Below are positions 1 through 9,573 of a DNA stretch of 64,000 bases, in pieces. Both the position numbers and the translations under genes were made by a program. This DNA is from Marinobacter halodurans (lineage in GTDB: Bacteria; Pseudomonadota; Gammaproteobacteria; Pseudomonadales; Oleiphilaceae): positions 91,103-155,102 of the forward strand of contig NZ_SJDL01000008.1 in NCBI RefSeq assembly GCF_004327985.1, written 5' to 3'. The notes below the pieces were generated by a model, which had not been told where the DNA came from, did no database searches, and saw only the letters and a program-made list of their open reading frames with translations. The first letter of the stretch is position 1, and each line of letters starts with the position of its first letter.

Positions 1-2127
1 ATCCCCGGGGTGTCGACAACCGAATCGGTGCGTGCATGGGATATGTTCATGAAGTGCCGCTATATGGAGGACCTGCACGGGTCGCCCAATGGCGTGCTGA
101 TGGCCACCGGCACACCGATCAGCAACTCGCTGATCGAATGTTACACCTTCACGCGGATGCTCCGGCCGGATCTGTTGAAGGAAATGGATATTGAGAACTT
201 CAACGACTGGATGTCCCTCTTTGCCGAAACGGTAACCAGCCTGGAAATCAAACCCGAGGGCGGCGGATACCAGAACAAGACACGACTCTCCCAATTCAAG
301 AATGTGCCTGAACTGGTCAAACTATTCCGCCAGTTTGTCGATGTAAAAACCCGGGAAGACCTGAATCTTCCCTCCCCCAATGTGACTCATGAAACGATCG
401 TGGCCCCCACCACCGACCTCATGGCCGCGTTCATGAAGTACATCGAAGGCCGAGCCCGCCATGTCCGGTCACACGACGATGAGCCGTCCAGTGATGCCGA
501 AGCACTGGCTGTATTTGTTCGTGAACATCTTTATGGGCGAAACGACAAACGACTCATCGACGAGGCCGGCAACGTCGATCGCCCCGAAGAAATTCCGGAA
601 GACATACTGCTGACGATCGCAACAGACGGCCGAAAGGCAAGCCTGGATCCTCGCCTGCTTCACCCGCAGCTACCTGACGACCCCGCCAGCAAAGTCAATT
701 TGATGATCGGCAAGGCGTTCGAGCTGTATCAGAACTACGAAGCTGAGAAGGCCTGTCAGCTCATCTTCTGCGACTTTTCTTCGCCGACTGGTAGCGGGCT
801 CTTCAATCTTTACGACGACATTCGTCAGAAGCTGATTGATCGCGGTGTCGACGAATCTGAAATCGCATACATTCACGATGCGAAAACCGACGAGGAAAAG
901 GAAAAGCTGTTCGAGAGGGCCCGGGAAGGCCAAATTCGATTCCTACTGGGGTCTACGGACAAGATGGGGGTCGGCACCAACGTGCAGAAGCGCCTCGTCG
1001 CGATGCATCAAATGGATCCTCCCTGGAAACCATCAGACATTGAGCAGCGTTTGGGCCGGATGGACCGCCAGGGCAACCTGTTCGATGAGGTGTTCAACTT
1101 CACTTACACCACCCAGGACAGCTTTGATCTGTTCATCTGGGAGACCTTGAAGCGCAAGCAGAAGATGATCTCAACCGCGATGAGCCATCCCGATAAATGC
1201 GAACGGACCATTGAGGATGACTCTGCCATTCAGTTTGAGGATGTCCTGCAGGTCACAACAGGCAACGACAAGATCAAGACCTTCATGGAAACACGCTCAG
1301 CGCTGGATAAGCTCCGCCGCTTCCGCAACAACCATCAGGATGAACAGGCCGATCTGGGTAACCGGATTGAGGAACTGAAAAGTTTGATCCAGCGCATGGA
1401 GTACAACAAGAAGGACATGGAAGAAGAGTACAAGCTGGTGCATGAGAATGCCCCTCTCCACTTCGAGATCGAAGGCGCCCAGCCAGGCCTGCAGGAAGGC
1501 TCTGCTTCCCATATCGGCGGCATTAAGGCCATCAAGAATGTGTTGGAGAAGCAATATGCGCTGACTCGGGCATACTCCAAGCGCGACGTGGGCGTATTTG
1601 GGGGCCTCAAAGTCACCCTTAACCATCTGCGGGCCGAATCCCCAAAAGTCGAAATCATGCGCCTCAATGGCCGCATGGACGAGGTGGCCTATGTCGCTCT
1701 GGACCAGAAAAGCCTGGAGCTGGCGGAAGATGAAAACAGAATGGATCCATGGGAAAAAGCAGCCCGTGCGCTTAACCGGGAGCTGCAGCGCATTGCTGGC
1801 GGCACCGAGCTTGAACGGCAAGAGATGCTGATCGCCAGCAAAAAGGAAGACCTTGCTGCGGCGGAAAGCGACTTCGGTTCTGATTTCCCCCGCCAGCAGG
1901 AGCTGGATGAGCTCGAGGAAAAATATTCCGACCTGTTGGCTGAAGTCGGCAGCGAATTGGACGCCGACAAGGTGATGGATCCCGAGCCCATCATTGATTT
2001 CATCCGGCAAATCAATCAGTACACCAACACACCGATTGAGCCTACTGATCTGCCGGTGCCCATCAACAGTCCGATTTATGCCCCGAGTGAAACTGAGGAC
2101 GTGCAAATGAACCTCGGCACGGCATAA
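1..2127 (+). CDS. SNF2-type helicase, C-terminal part (5' truncated by window edge)
   Basis: The frame is open from base 1, so the start lies upstream and about 708 C-terminal residues are visible. The sequence GTPISNSL near residue 37 and the block GVGTNVQ ... QRLGRMDRQG around residues 325-358 are the SNF2/superfamily 2 helicase motifs that follow the ATPase core. These match the very large helicase, often fused to an N6-adenine methylase, that many conjugative plasmids and phages carry for anti-restriction or DNA handling (family knowledge). The last 250 residues are charged and heptad-rich, probably coiled coil. The ATP-binding Walker A region must lie outside the window. It is confidently a SNF2-family C-terminus. 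Whether a methylase domain is attached cannot be seen. Confidence 0.85.
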   Translation: MPGVSTTESVRAWDMFMKCRYMEDLHGSPNGVLMATGTPISNSLIECYTFTRMLRPDLLKEMDIENFNDWMSLFAETVTSLEIKPEGGGYQNKTRLSQFKNVPELVKLFRQFVDVKTREDLNLPSPNVTHETIVAPTTDLMAAFMKYIEGRARHVRSHDDEPSSDAEALAVFVREHLYGRNDKRLIDEAGNVDRPEEIPEDILLTIATDGRKASLDPRLLHPQLPDDPASKVNLMIGKAFELYQNYEAEKACQLIFCDFSSPTGSGLFNLYDDIRQKLIDRGVDESEIAYIHDAKTDEEKEKLFERAREGQIRFLLGSTDKMGVGTNVQKRLVAMHQMDPPWKPSDIEQRLGRMDRQGNLFDEVFNFTYTTQDSFDLFIWETLKRKQKMISTAMSHPDKCERTIEDDSAIQFEDVLQVTTGNDKIKTFMETRSALDKLRRFRNNHQDEQADLGNRIEELKSLIQRMEYNKKDMEEEYKLVHENAPLHFEIEGAQPGLQEGSASHIGGIKAIKNVLEKQYALTRAYSKRDVGVFGGLKVTLNHLRAESPKVEIMRLNGRMDEVAYVALDQKSLELAEDENRMDPWEKAARALNRELQRIAGGTELERQEMLIASKKEDLAAAESDFGSDFPRQQELDELEEKYSDLLAEVGSELDADKVMDPEPIIDFIRQINQYTNTPIEPTDLPVPINSPIYAPSETEDVQMNLGTA

Positions 2128-2140
2128 GCCGTTCAGCGCC

Positions 2141-2204
2141 GTTTACGCGCCTTTCGAGGCGCTAAACTGGTGCCTCGTATGGTAGAGCCGCAGTTCGCTC
2201 TACC
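2141..2204. other. two adjacent hairpins after the helicase gene
   Basis: Two inverted repeats follow the helicase stop codon. The first pairs 2141-2151 with 2158-2167 (one bulged base). The second pairs 2181-2188 (GGTAGAGC) with 2197-2204 (GCTCTACC) around an 8-nt loop. Neither has a T-tract, so a simple intrinsic terminator is unlikely. They may stabilise the mRNA end or separate the helicase transcript from the next gene. Confidence 0.45.
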
Positions 2205-2239
2205 TCATTCCAATCGCTACTGTTATATCAGGATGCGCC

Positions 2240-2923
2240 ATGCTCTCAAATAGCCCCGAAACTTTGCTGAAATTCCCTGACGGCTTCCCTACTGCCGGGG
2301 GCGCTGCCCGCTCGGAACTTATTACTGAGCGGGTGGCGGCCATGAGGGCTTATGGTCGGGGTATTCAACAGGTCGATGTCAGTGACGCATCACTGAGCGT
2401 AGAGCAGGCGTTCCGTTGTGACGGACTTCTACCGATTGTCACTGATTACCTGACTCATGTTTTGAGCCCGGCCATGGAGTGGCGGTTTAAGTCAGGTCGC
2501 GAAGAAAAGCTGGTCCAGCAATATCTCAGCTCGATGACCTCGGATCAGCCTTGGACCTTGAGCGATTTGGCCGAATCAGTCCGCGATCAGGTAAACCGGC
2601 CTGCCCTCTATAATAAGAAGGACCCCAGAGCATTGATGGATGCACACACTTGCGTCCGCACTGACTCCGGTATTCCTCTCTCCGTTACCTGGCTCATGCT
2701 GGACATGGCGATTGAGGATATTCACCAAATGAGTCAGGAATTCCAAATTCGGCTTTCAGGCGAATCCGCTCCTGATACGCTCGATCTGACCCCAACGATT
2801 GAAATGCTCACCAATCTCGAAGTGTCGCCGCGAGCCCTGTTGCCTGAAAAGGTACGAGAGCGCGCGAAGCTCTTGAATACACCGGAGTCTGAGAAAGCCG
2901 GTCCGGAACCGTCCCAGGAGTAA
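2240..2923 (+). CDS. hypothetical protein, 227 aa
   Basis: I do not recognise this protein. It is soluble-looking, without signal peptide or membrane segment, and has an acidic, proline-rich tail. The start ATG has an AGGA element about 7 nt upstream. The stop is followed after 2 nt by the start of the next gene, so the two are almost certainly co-transcribed. It lies between the large helicase gene and the type IV secretion genes, which suggests a role in plasmid DNA processing or transfer, but that is inference from position only. Confidence 0.7.
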   Translation: MLSNSPETLLKFPDGFPTAGGAARSELITERVAAMRAYGRGIQQVDVSDASLSVEQAFRCDGLLPIVTDYLTHVLSPAMEWRFKSGREEKLVQQYLSSMTSDQPWTLSDLAESVRDQVNRPALYNKKDPRALMDAHTCVRTDSGIPLSVTWLMLDMAIEDIHQMSQEFQIRLSGESAPDTLDLTPTIEMLTNLEVSPRALLPEKVRERAKLLNTPESEKAGPEPSQE

Positions 2924-2925
2924 CT

Positions 2926-3930
2926 ATGTATCAAATCAATCAACGCCGAGAAGATACGAAGTCGCCGGCGCCGAAGGCCGAACCCTCCAGTGGCGGTGGT
3001 CAGGCAAGCAACCTTTTCGCCCAAGCACGGCAAACCGTCGAAAACCACAAAGAGCTGCACGGGACGGCCGGCGCAACACTCAACGCCCAGAAAATTATGG
3101 GCAGCTCTCTTGAACCGGTATTGGCTTTTCATTCACTTGAACGCCAAAAAGAGGAAGAGCCAGTTAGCGATGCCGCTTTCCTTGGCCGGATAGAGGAGAG
3201 GCAGCGCGACTTTCTCACCTTTGTCGGTGAACAAGCGAAATCACTTCGTGACCGGCTCGCGAACACCGTCGCTGAGATTGACGAACCGTGGGTCAAGGCC
3301 CGTTTGACCAGCACAGTCGCAGATTACGTCGGACAGTATTACCGATACGTTGGTCCAGAAGTCTTCACGATGGATCTCGCAGAGCAGTTATCCAATGCTC
3401 ATGAGATTGAGGGGATTTGGACTCAAACGTCTTTGAACAGGGACCACAACGAACATCGTTCACCTGAAGCGGTTAAAGCTGAACACCTGCTTAATGCAAT
3501 GAGTCCCGTAATTGCTGCATACCAGCGTTTCGACTACTTCCAACCGGACCGTAACGAGACCATTCAGCGGCTGGCCGATCTCATAGCCAGTACGGTGGAC
3601 GAAACCCTCGGCCAGCATCCAGCGGTCGATGATATGTCTGAAAGGGATCAGCAGGCGTTGCGCGGAAACCTTCTGTATCGCGCAGGCCGGACACTGCAAG
3701 AATGCTGGGTCAGCCAGGTTAGGGAAACTCTCGACACAATCCGTGAAATGCCTACTGATGAACGCCGTGACGTTATGGCGCAGGGGTACCCCTTGAACAA
3801 TGTCGAGGCTCATTTTCTTTCCCACTTCCAGATGATTCAGCAAACCACCTTGATTGCCCTGACGCAGCACAGTGGGATCGATATGGATGAGTCTGCCGTC
3901 ATGGATAGTGAACCGTCTATGAATATGTGA
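2926..3930 (+). CDS. hypothetical protein, 334 aa
   Basis: Unknown protein starting 2 nt after the preceding gene, so part of the same operon. The first 40 residues are polar and low in complexity. The remainder is predicted to be largely helical and soluble, with a Met-rich acidic end. There is no signal peptide, transmembrane segment or catalytic motif that I recognise. Its product may act with the 227-aa neighbour. Function remains open. Confidence 0.7.
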   Translation: MYQINQRREDTKSPAPKAEPSSGGGQASNLFAQARQTVENHKELHGTAGATLNAQKIMGSSLEPVLAFHSLERQKEEEPVSDAAFLGRIEERQRDFLTFVGEQAKSLRDRLANTVAEIDEPWVKARLTSTVADYVGQYYRYVGPEVFTMDLAEQLSNAHEIEGIWTQTSLNRDHNEHRSPEAVKAEHLLNAMSPVIAAYQRFDYFQPDRNETIQRLADLIASTVDETLGQHPAVDDMSERDQQALRGNLLYRAGRTLQECWVSQVRETLDTIREMPTDERRDVMAQGYPLNNVEAHFLSHFQMIQQTTLIALTQHSGIDMDESAVMDSEPSMNM

Positions 3931-3967
3931 TGGATTCATAACCTATCGGTGCACCGCCATTTAGAGC

Positions 3968-4015
3968 GGCCACGGCTCGATACAATGGAGAAAATTGTTC
4001 ATTCGAGCCGTGGCC
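3968..4015 (+). promoter_or_regulatory. long hairpin abutting the transglycosylase start codon
   Basis: A perfect 13-bp inverted repeat, GGCCACGGCTCGA (3968-3980) and TCGAGCCGTGGCC (4003-4015), ends exactly one base before ATG 4016. Inside it ACAAT (3982-3986) can pair with ATTGT (3994-3998), which leaves a GGAGAAA apical loop holding a Shine-Dalgarno-like GGAG. The structure could control translation of the transglycosylase or terminate the upstream operon. There is no T-tract after the stem. Confidence 0.6.
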
Positions 4016-4498
4016 ATGGATTTACCCCCACCTCCAGTTATTCCCTCGGATACACCGCCAGCCATTATCAAGCAAATGGAGCAACCCAGCCCGGTTACCC
4101 AAGATTGCGTAGACAGGGTTTCGGCGTATTACCAGGTTCACCCGCTTGTGCTGTCTCTGGTTGCCCAGGTTGAGGGCGGGTCAACGGGAACTGTTGCGCA
4201 AAACTCGAATGCAACGAGTGACCTTGGCGTTATGCAGATCAACTCGATACATCTGCAGGAACTAAAAAAGAACGGGATTACCCGGGCGATGGTCGAAAAC
4301 AACGGTTGCCTCAACCTGAGTGTTGCCGCCTGGTATTTGCGGGAAGTCACTGCCGGCATTCAAGTGAATTCGGCTGAAGACTGGTTCCGGGCCATTGCTC
4401 GCTATCACAGCAAAACAGAGCAATACAACAAGGTCTACGCCAATAAGCTCATGGAGCGCTACAAAGCAATGATTGAGGCTTACAACTATGGCAGCTAA
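4016..4498 (+). CDS. lytic transglycosylase (VirB1-like, SLT fold)
   Basis: This 160-aa enzyme would locally cleave peptidoglycan glycan strands so the transfer apparatus can cross the cell wall. The SLT signature is visible: catalytic Glu53 in VEGG, then LGVMQIN near residues 71-77, and a C-terminal block with AARYH-type spacing (AIARYHS). It lacks an obvious cleavable signal peptide, which is common for VirB1/IagB-type enzymes of short length but leaves its export route unclear. I chose ATG 4016. A TTG at 3995, placed 4 nt after GGAG, is an alternative that would start inside the upstream hairpin. The stop overlaps the start of dotM. Confidence 0.85.
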   Translation: MDLPPPPVIPSDTPPAIIKQMEQPSPVTQDCVDRVSAYYQVHPLVLSLVAQVEGGSTGTVAQNSNATSDLGVMQINSIHLQELKKNGITRAMVENNGCLNLSVAAWYLREVTAGIQVNSAEDWFRAIARYHSKTEQYNKVYANKLMERYKAMIEAYNYGS

Positions 4499-5837
4499 CC
4501 AAAGTGCTAACGGTCAAAATACCGGTCTTGAAGACTTTATTGCACCATTCATTTTTCTTGGCACCATCATTTTGCTGCTGTGGGCTATTTGGAATTTTCA
4601 GCAAACGGTCGTAATCCGAGCTCTGTTCATCACGGTCGGCTTTCTGAGCAAAGCGATACAGTACATCAGCTTTATGTACCCCGACCATATAGCCGGCAAT
4701 CTTTCAAACTGGTCAACGACGTTGCTCTCAGCTGACCCTAGCCAATATGGAGCCGATGCAGCCATTGTTATGGCTGACACCATTTTTCAGACCGTTTCTT
4801 TTTTCCTGCTTCCTTGGGTCGTTATTCGCATTTGGGGGCTCAACAAGCCTCGGCGAATTCGGAAATACGTTCGCCGATTCGATCTTCACAAGCTTGCACA
4901 AGCCAACGCTGGCTTTAACCCCAGCATCAACGTTGTCATGCAGGAAGACTTGCTTAACACGCCCATTCACAAGGGGCCATGGGCGGTCAACCGTTCGCCT
5001 ATTGATTATGCGCTGATGAACGGCTTGGTTCAGGTCAGCTCAACAAAAAACATCGGTGACAAGATCAGTGAAATCTTGGGCGCTCCTAAAAGCGAAAATG
5101 CACGCCTTAAAACCATCAAAGGATGGAGCGAGAGGAAAATGAGCTGGTCGGCGAAAGAGCGCCGTCGAGCAATGCCCTCCCCTTGGCAATGCCAGCTCAA
5201 TAAACCGAAAACCGATGCCCTTCTCACAGTGCAACTTGGGGGGCTTTGGAAAGGGTTTGAATCACTTGACCGGTTTGAAAAGTGCGTAGCAGCCATTCTG
5301 GTGACCTGTATCGCGAGCTCGCCCAACGCCGCACGAAAGCTGGCACTCCAAATGGGTAATAGCTGGAAACGGCTTGACCGGAAGAAACGGCAGCGCCCAA
5401 CACTCGATGATACTGGGGTGGATAAAGCTCTCAAGAAATACGGGGTTCACCCAAAGGTTAAACGCGTTCTGGGATACCACTCATTCAAAAACACCGTATT
5501 TGTGGGCTTGCTTAACGAAGCCGGTAATAAAGGGGTGTTCACCACCAATGAATTTCTGTGGCTCAAGCCGGTCAATCGAACGCTTTTCTTCGCCCTGAAT
5601 CAGTTTGGTGGCGACCGCCCATTTGCTGAAGCGGCCGGTGTCTGGTCCCACTACCAGGAAGAAGTCAAAGCCGGTCACGGCATCAAAATCCCCTGCGTAG
5701 AAAGCGGAACAGATGGTATCGAGGAATCTCTTTACGACGAAGAGTGGATCGTGGGTGAAAGCGGTGAACTCAAAAGTGAATACGAAGAGCGGCTTTCGAT
5801 AGAAGACGCCAAACGTGTTCAGGAAAAAAGCTCTTAA
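4488..5837 (+). CDS. dotM: DotM/IcmP-like T4SS coupling-complex protein
   Basis: A 449-aa inner-membrane protein of the type IVB (Dot/Icm, IncI-like) coupling complex, partner of the ATPase DotL. Hydrophobic segments lie near residues 16-40 and 85-110, followed by a large cytoplasmic domain. The motif KERRRAMPSPWQ and the following domain fit IcmP/DotM/TrbA proteins (family knowledge). The ATG at 4488 overlaps the transglycosylase stop by 11 nt, which indicates translational coupling. An in-frame ATG at 4473 is less likely. One gene separates it from dotL, an order also seen in IncI plasmids and Legionella, where icmP and icmO are adjacent. Confidence 0.8.
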   Translation: MAANQSANGQNTGLEDFIAPFIFLGTIILLLWAIWNFQQTVVIRALFITVGFLSKAIQYISFMYPDHIAGNLSNWSTTLLSADPSQYGADAAIVMADTIFQTVSFFLLPWVVIRIWGLNKPRRIRKYVRRFDLHKLAQANAGFNPSINVVMQEDLLNTPIHKGPWAVNRSPIDYALMNGLVQVSSTKNIGDKISEILGAPKSENARLKTIKGWSERKMSWSAKERRRAMPSPWQCQLNKPKTDALLTVQLGGLWKGFESLDRFEKCVAAILVTCIASSPNAARKLALQMGNSWKRLDRKKRQRPTLDDTGVDKALKKYGVHPKVKRVLGYHSFKNTVFVGLLNEAGNKGVFTTNEFLWLKPVNRTLFFALNQFGGDRPFAEAAGVWSHYQEEVKAGHGIKIPCVESGTDGIEESLYDEEWIVGESGELKSEYEERLSIEDAKRVQEKSS

Positions 5838-5867
5838 CCCGGACAATCTCATCAAAAAGGCAGCGAA

Positions 5868-6728
5868 ATGAAGTATCAGTATTTCATCGAGACAGTGACC
5901 GATAAAAGCCGTGGTGAGTATGACCTTTTCATTATGGTGCCCGTGCTTCGTGCTTCATCAAATCGATTGAGTGCATGGTCCTCATTCCTCGGCGCCAACA
6001 ACCTTCACGCCTATTTGAGCATCCCTATGGACGATACTCAGATTCGGTTTCAGATCCTGATTAAAAGGTTGAACGGGAAGAAATATCCGGTTCTTCGGCT
6101 CCACTGTTCACGGTATGGGGTCTTTACGGTTCCCTTTGAACCCAACAAAGCCGGGCTGGCCCACCTTCACGAGACCTACAAAGGAATCAGAGCACTTTTT
6201 GTGAACAGCAAGAAGATCAGCACTGGCCAAGCTCCCAAGACCGCTCCTGAGAGAAAGAGAGCGGAGGTGTCCACGTCCGGTTCGCGTCAGTCCCAGATTC
6301 CGATATCCCAGGGGCAGAATATCGCTCAGGCGAAACCCACGAAGGCTGAGGTCATTCCTCTGCAACGAGCAGCACGTTCGCGTGGTGATGAAACTGTCGG
6401 TGCTCGCTTGCGTCGCTCCGTCATGCTGGGATGTGTTATCGGTACCGGGGTTATCGCAACACTCCATATCAGCGGTGTCGCTGCTTCCGAGCACAGTTCA
6501 ACCAAATCTGCCCTAGAGTCAGGCGGGGACCAGCCAGAGATCGCGCATGTTTCTAAAACACTCAGCGAGCTTCCGCTGCCGGTTCTGAAACGCCCGAATC
6601 AAGCAAAGCAGTCACCGCCATGCACAGTGGCCAGCGCTAATGCGTCCAGCTTGAATGCCTTGAATCAGTCCTTGGTTGGCAGTCGAAATGAAGATTCTGA
6701 TTCGAGCGATGAGGCCGCTGCACTATGA
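5868..6728 (+). CDS. hypothetical protein between dotM and dotL, 286 aa
   Basis: Unknown. The first 110 residues look like a compact alpha/beta domain. A long polar linker follows, then one hydrophobic stretch around residues 188-205 that could be a membrane anchor, and a polar C-terminal 80 residues. The gene starts 30 nt after dotM and its stop overlaps the dotL start (ATGA), so it is translationally coupled to the coupling ATPase. It is probably an accessory subunit of the coupling complex, which is inference from position only. Confidence 0.7.
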   Translation: MKYQYFIETVTDKSRGEYDLFIMVPVLRASSNRLSAWSSFLGANNLHAYLSIPMDDTQIRFQILIKRLNGKKYPVLRLHCSRYGVFTVPFEPNKAGLAHLHETYKGIRALFVNSKKISTGQAPKTAPERKRAEVSTSGSRQSQIPISQGQNIAQAKPTKAEVIPLQRAARSRGDETVGARLRRSVMLGCVIGTGVIATLHISGVAASEHSSTKSALESGGDQPEIAHVSKTLSELPLPVLKRPNQAKQSPPCTVASANASSLNALNQSLVGSRNEDSDSSDEAAAL

Positions 6729-9463
6729 GTAAACCGCAAATGCGGGGTTTGACCCGGGATCAGGAAGTTGACGCCAAACGGCTTCGACGGGAATTTCGAA
6801 CGGTATCAGAAATCGTCGGTGACACGCTGGCAGAAGCGCCGACGACTATTCAGATTGCCTGCACCATTCTTATTCCGATCTTTTTCTATTCCCCCACACT
6901 CTTTGCGCTGTTTGTCGGACCGCTGATTGTGTGGTTAACCAGCCATCCGCTAAACAAAAATCGCACGCTGCCTCTGGTGTTGCCAGCAGAAGCGAATATG
7001 CGGGATCCACACGATCCGAAGCCGGGTCGTATTATGGATTCTAAGGCTCGCGGCCGGATCTTTCTGGGGAACACCCGTTTTACTCGCCGAGCTCACGAGC
7101 TTTGGTTGGCATTCGTTCACGCTCTGCAGCACTCACTGGTGATAGGTTCAACCGGGGCCGGTAAGACTGAGACTTTGGTCTCTATGGCGGCTAACTACAT
7201 CGCGGCCGGCTCTGGGACCATGTACTCGGATGCTAAGGCCGTATCCAAACTGGCCTGGCAGATATACACCCTTGCTCGGTTCTTTGGTCGTGAAGACGAT
7301 TTTCGGGTCCTGAACTACATCAAGGGGAACACTTCTGAAAAGCCTGACCCGGCCGAGCGACAAGCAAATACCGTTAACTTGTTCGCCTATGGCTCAGCGC
7401 AGTCGAACACTCAAATCATTGTCTCCATCATGCCTCCAAGCGGCGGGGAAAATAAGGTATTCGGTGAACGAGCGATCGGCCTAATTCACGCGATCATGCC
7501 AGCTCTCGTCGACCTGCGGGACAGAGCAGGCTTTTTGATTACACCTAATGTGATTCGAAAAAGCCTGGAAATGGAAGAGGTGGAAAAGCTCAAGCGCCAT
7601 CCCCGTATTACAAGGAAATCGCGCGAGTCACTGAGGTCCTTCCTTGCGTCATTGCCTGGATACAAAGAGGATCCGGGTATTGATCCGCGAACAAAGCAAA
7701 AGAAATCCCAGCCCGAGGAAGTTGGAAAGCAATTTGGCTTTGCTCAACAGTATTTTACTCGTGCCTTGGCTTCTCTGTCCGACACCTACGACAACATCTA
7801 CATGGTGGGCCATGGCGAGATCAATTTCCTCGATATGGTCTACCGACGCCGTATCGGTGTGGTCATGATACCGGCGCTTGAGAATGCGCCAGAGGAGTTG
7901 AAGAACCTTTCCAAGATCGTGCTTGCTGCTCAAAAGAATGCGGTCTCGACAGGTTTGCCGCCAAATATAGAGGGGCGTAAAGAAGAAATCCTGGACAACC
8001 TGCCAACGAATGCTCCTTCCCCATATTGCATCATAAACGACGAGTTCGCTTTTATGATGGTTCCGGGTTACGGGACCCTTATGGCTCAGGCCAGGGGGCT
8101 TTCCTGCGCCTTCATCATAGCCGGCCAGGATTACGCGGGGATGCGTCGCGAAGACGAAGCGGAAGCCGAGCAGATTGCCGAGAACACAAAGATCAAGATC
8201 ATCATGGCTTCCGAAGGGCTTGGCGCCACTGCCGACCTGGTGAAACAGGTTGCCGGAGAAGGCATTGCGATGACGACACAAGGCTTCTCGCGTGAAGGCG
8301 GCGCTATGAGCAACACCTACGCAGATAGCCAAAGCGCAAGCTTTGAACGCCAATCACGTGTCGACACCATGGATACCCGGGCCCAGATCGAGGGTGAAGG
8401 CATCCTGATGTGGCGCGACAAAATCGTACCTTTCAATTCGTTCTTTCATGGCCTTGATGAAGAAAAAGGCATCATCAAGGAATTTCGGGTTAACCGTCTT
8501 GTGAGTGTCAACCCACCTACTCGTGGCTACGGCTACGATCGATTGCACAATGAGAGCAAAGAACAGAGCGCTTTACGGCAAGCCGTAAAGCGAGGAACCA
8601 ACATTACCAGCAATGACATCGCTCTTGGTGACGATCTTGGTTTCCTCCACGATGCTTTGAATCGCAGGCGCGATGCCCTCGCTAACGGGGAATCCCAAAA
8701 AAGCGCTGACGGCACGTTCTACGGTTCCATCGTGGCTTCGCTGGACAGCTATCTGGTCCAGAGTGAAACGACCTCATCAACGCAGGCAGAGCCCACCCAG
8801 AACCCTGAACCAGAACATGATGGTGAGGTTCACGATGCATCATCGACAATGGCCACATCTGCACGTGATCGCTCAGCGCCCCCTGCAAAACGCCCGACTC
8901 GCCCGGCTCCGAGTATCGAACCGGAAATAGAGTCATCCCATTCGGCATCGATTGCTGACCTCGAGGGTGAATCAGCACCTGATGATTGGGAAGACGAACT
9001 GCCCGAGCCAGCGCCTCCCAGCACCAATACTCAGGCAGCTGTCGAAACAAGAAGTAAAGTTGCCGAAAAGTCAGCAGCAGAACTTCCGAAGTCACTTGAA
9101 AACAGCAGCGCCAATCGCGTTCTCACTCATGCCCCATGGGTTGTGGATCCGTCATTGATTGACGATGTTGCCGGCCGGTCGCTGCGTGATAGCGAGAAGG
9201 AACTGAGCACCAACGCTGCAAACGCTGTTGCCCGCATCGAGGCGGCGGCCGGTACCGAGGAAGATCAGTCTCATGCAACTGGCATTACCACGGCAAACGC
9301 GGTTGCTCGCAATGTGAACTACCCCTCGAACAGCCGGGCTCGTATGCCAGAGCTGACAGATGAAAATGAACGCAAGGCTGTTGTCGATCGAACCGCCCAG
9401 ATATTTCAGAACTGGATGAATGCGGCTGACAGCGAAAGTGACGATGAATCGCCCCGCTGGTAG
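6725..9463 (+). CDS. dotL: DotL/IcmO type IV coupling protein (TrbC-like ATPase)
   Basis: A 912-aa inner-membrane ATPase that recruits the relaxosome or substrates to the secretion channel. Two N-terminal membrane segments lie at about residues 42-73. Walker A is GSTGAGKTE at 141-149, and a Walker B-like IINDEF sits near 436-441. The 300-residue C-terminal extension is acidic, Pro/Ser-rich and low in complexity, as in DotL proteins where it binds adaptors. It overlaps the previous gene by 4 nt. With dotM, dotA, dotB, dotC, dotD and icmT in the same window, assignment to a type IVB system is firm. Confidence 0.9.
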   Translation: MSKPQMRGLTRDQEVDAKRLRREFRTVSEIVGDTLAEAPTTIQIACTILIPIFFYSPTLFALFVGPLIVWLTSHPLNKNRTLPLVLPAEANMRDPHDPKPGRIMDSKARGRIFLGNTRFTRRAHELWLAFVHALQHSLVIGSTGAGKTETLVSMAANYIAAGSGTMYSDAKAVSKLAWQIYTLARFFGREDDFRVLNYIKGNTSEKPDPAERQANTVNLFAYGSAQSNTQIIVSIMPPSGGENKVFGERAIGLIHAIMPALVDLRDRAGFLITPNVIRKSLEMEEVEKLKRHPRITRKSRESLRSFLASLPGYKEDPGIDPRTKQKKSQPEEVGKQFGFAQQYFTRALASLSDTYDNIYMVGHGEINFLDMVYRRRIGVVMIPALENAPEELKNLSKIVLAAQKNAVSTGLPPNIEGRKEEILDNLPTNAPSPYCIINDEFAFMMVPGYGTLMAQARGLSCAFIIAGQDYAGMRREDEAEAEQIAENTKIKIIMASEGLGATADLVKQVAGEGIAMTTQGFSREGGAMSNTYADSQSASFERQSRVDTMDTRAQIEGEGILMWRDKIVPFNSFFHGLDEEKGIIKEFRVNRLVSVNPPTRGYGYDRLHNESKEQSALRQAVKRGTNITSNDIALGDDLGFLHDALNRRRDALANGESQKSADGTFYGSIVASLDSYLVQSETTSSTQAEPTQNPEPEHDGEVHDASSTMATSARDRSAPPAKRPTRPAPSIEPEIESSHSASIADLEGESAPDDWEDELPEPAPPSTNTQAAVETRSKVAEKSAAELPKSLENSSANRVLTHAPWVVDPSLIDDVAGRSLRDSEKELSTNAANAVARIEAAAGTEEDQSHATGITTANAVARNVNYPSNSRARMPELTDENERKAVVDRTAQIFQNWMNAADSESDDESPRW

Positions 9464-9524
9464 GAACATTGGAAAATCTGGACAACAACACCTGATGCCG
9501 TGTCGTCACACAGCACAGGGTTAT

Positions 9525-9544
9525 AGCATAGACAACACTATGCT
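9525..9544. other. 7-bp inverted repeat upstream of the exonuclease gene
   Basis: AGCATAG and CTATGCT are separated by 6 nt, about 30 nt before the start of the YqaJ-type gene. It could be an operator or a leader hairpin. No further support is seen. Confidence 0.3.
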
Positions 9545-9573
9545 GAATTACGCTCGAAATTGAGGCCTCAAAG

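Noticed and set aside
1297..2106. 269-codon minus-strand frame opposite the helicase gene
   Set aside because: It is antisense to a well-supported SNF2 C-terminus, has no ribosome site and lacks protein-like composition.
7649..8353. 234-codon minus-strand frame opposite dotL
   Set aside because: The plus strand encodes the DotL ATPase core with intact motifs there. The antisense frame is a codon-bias shadow.
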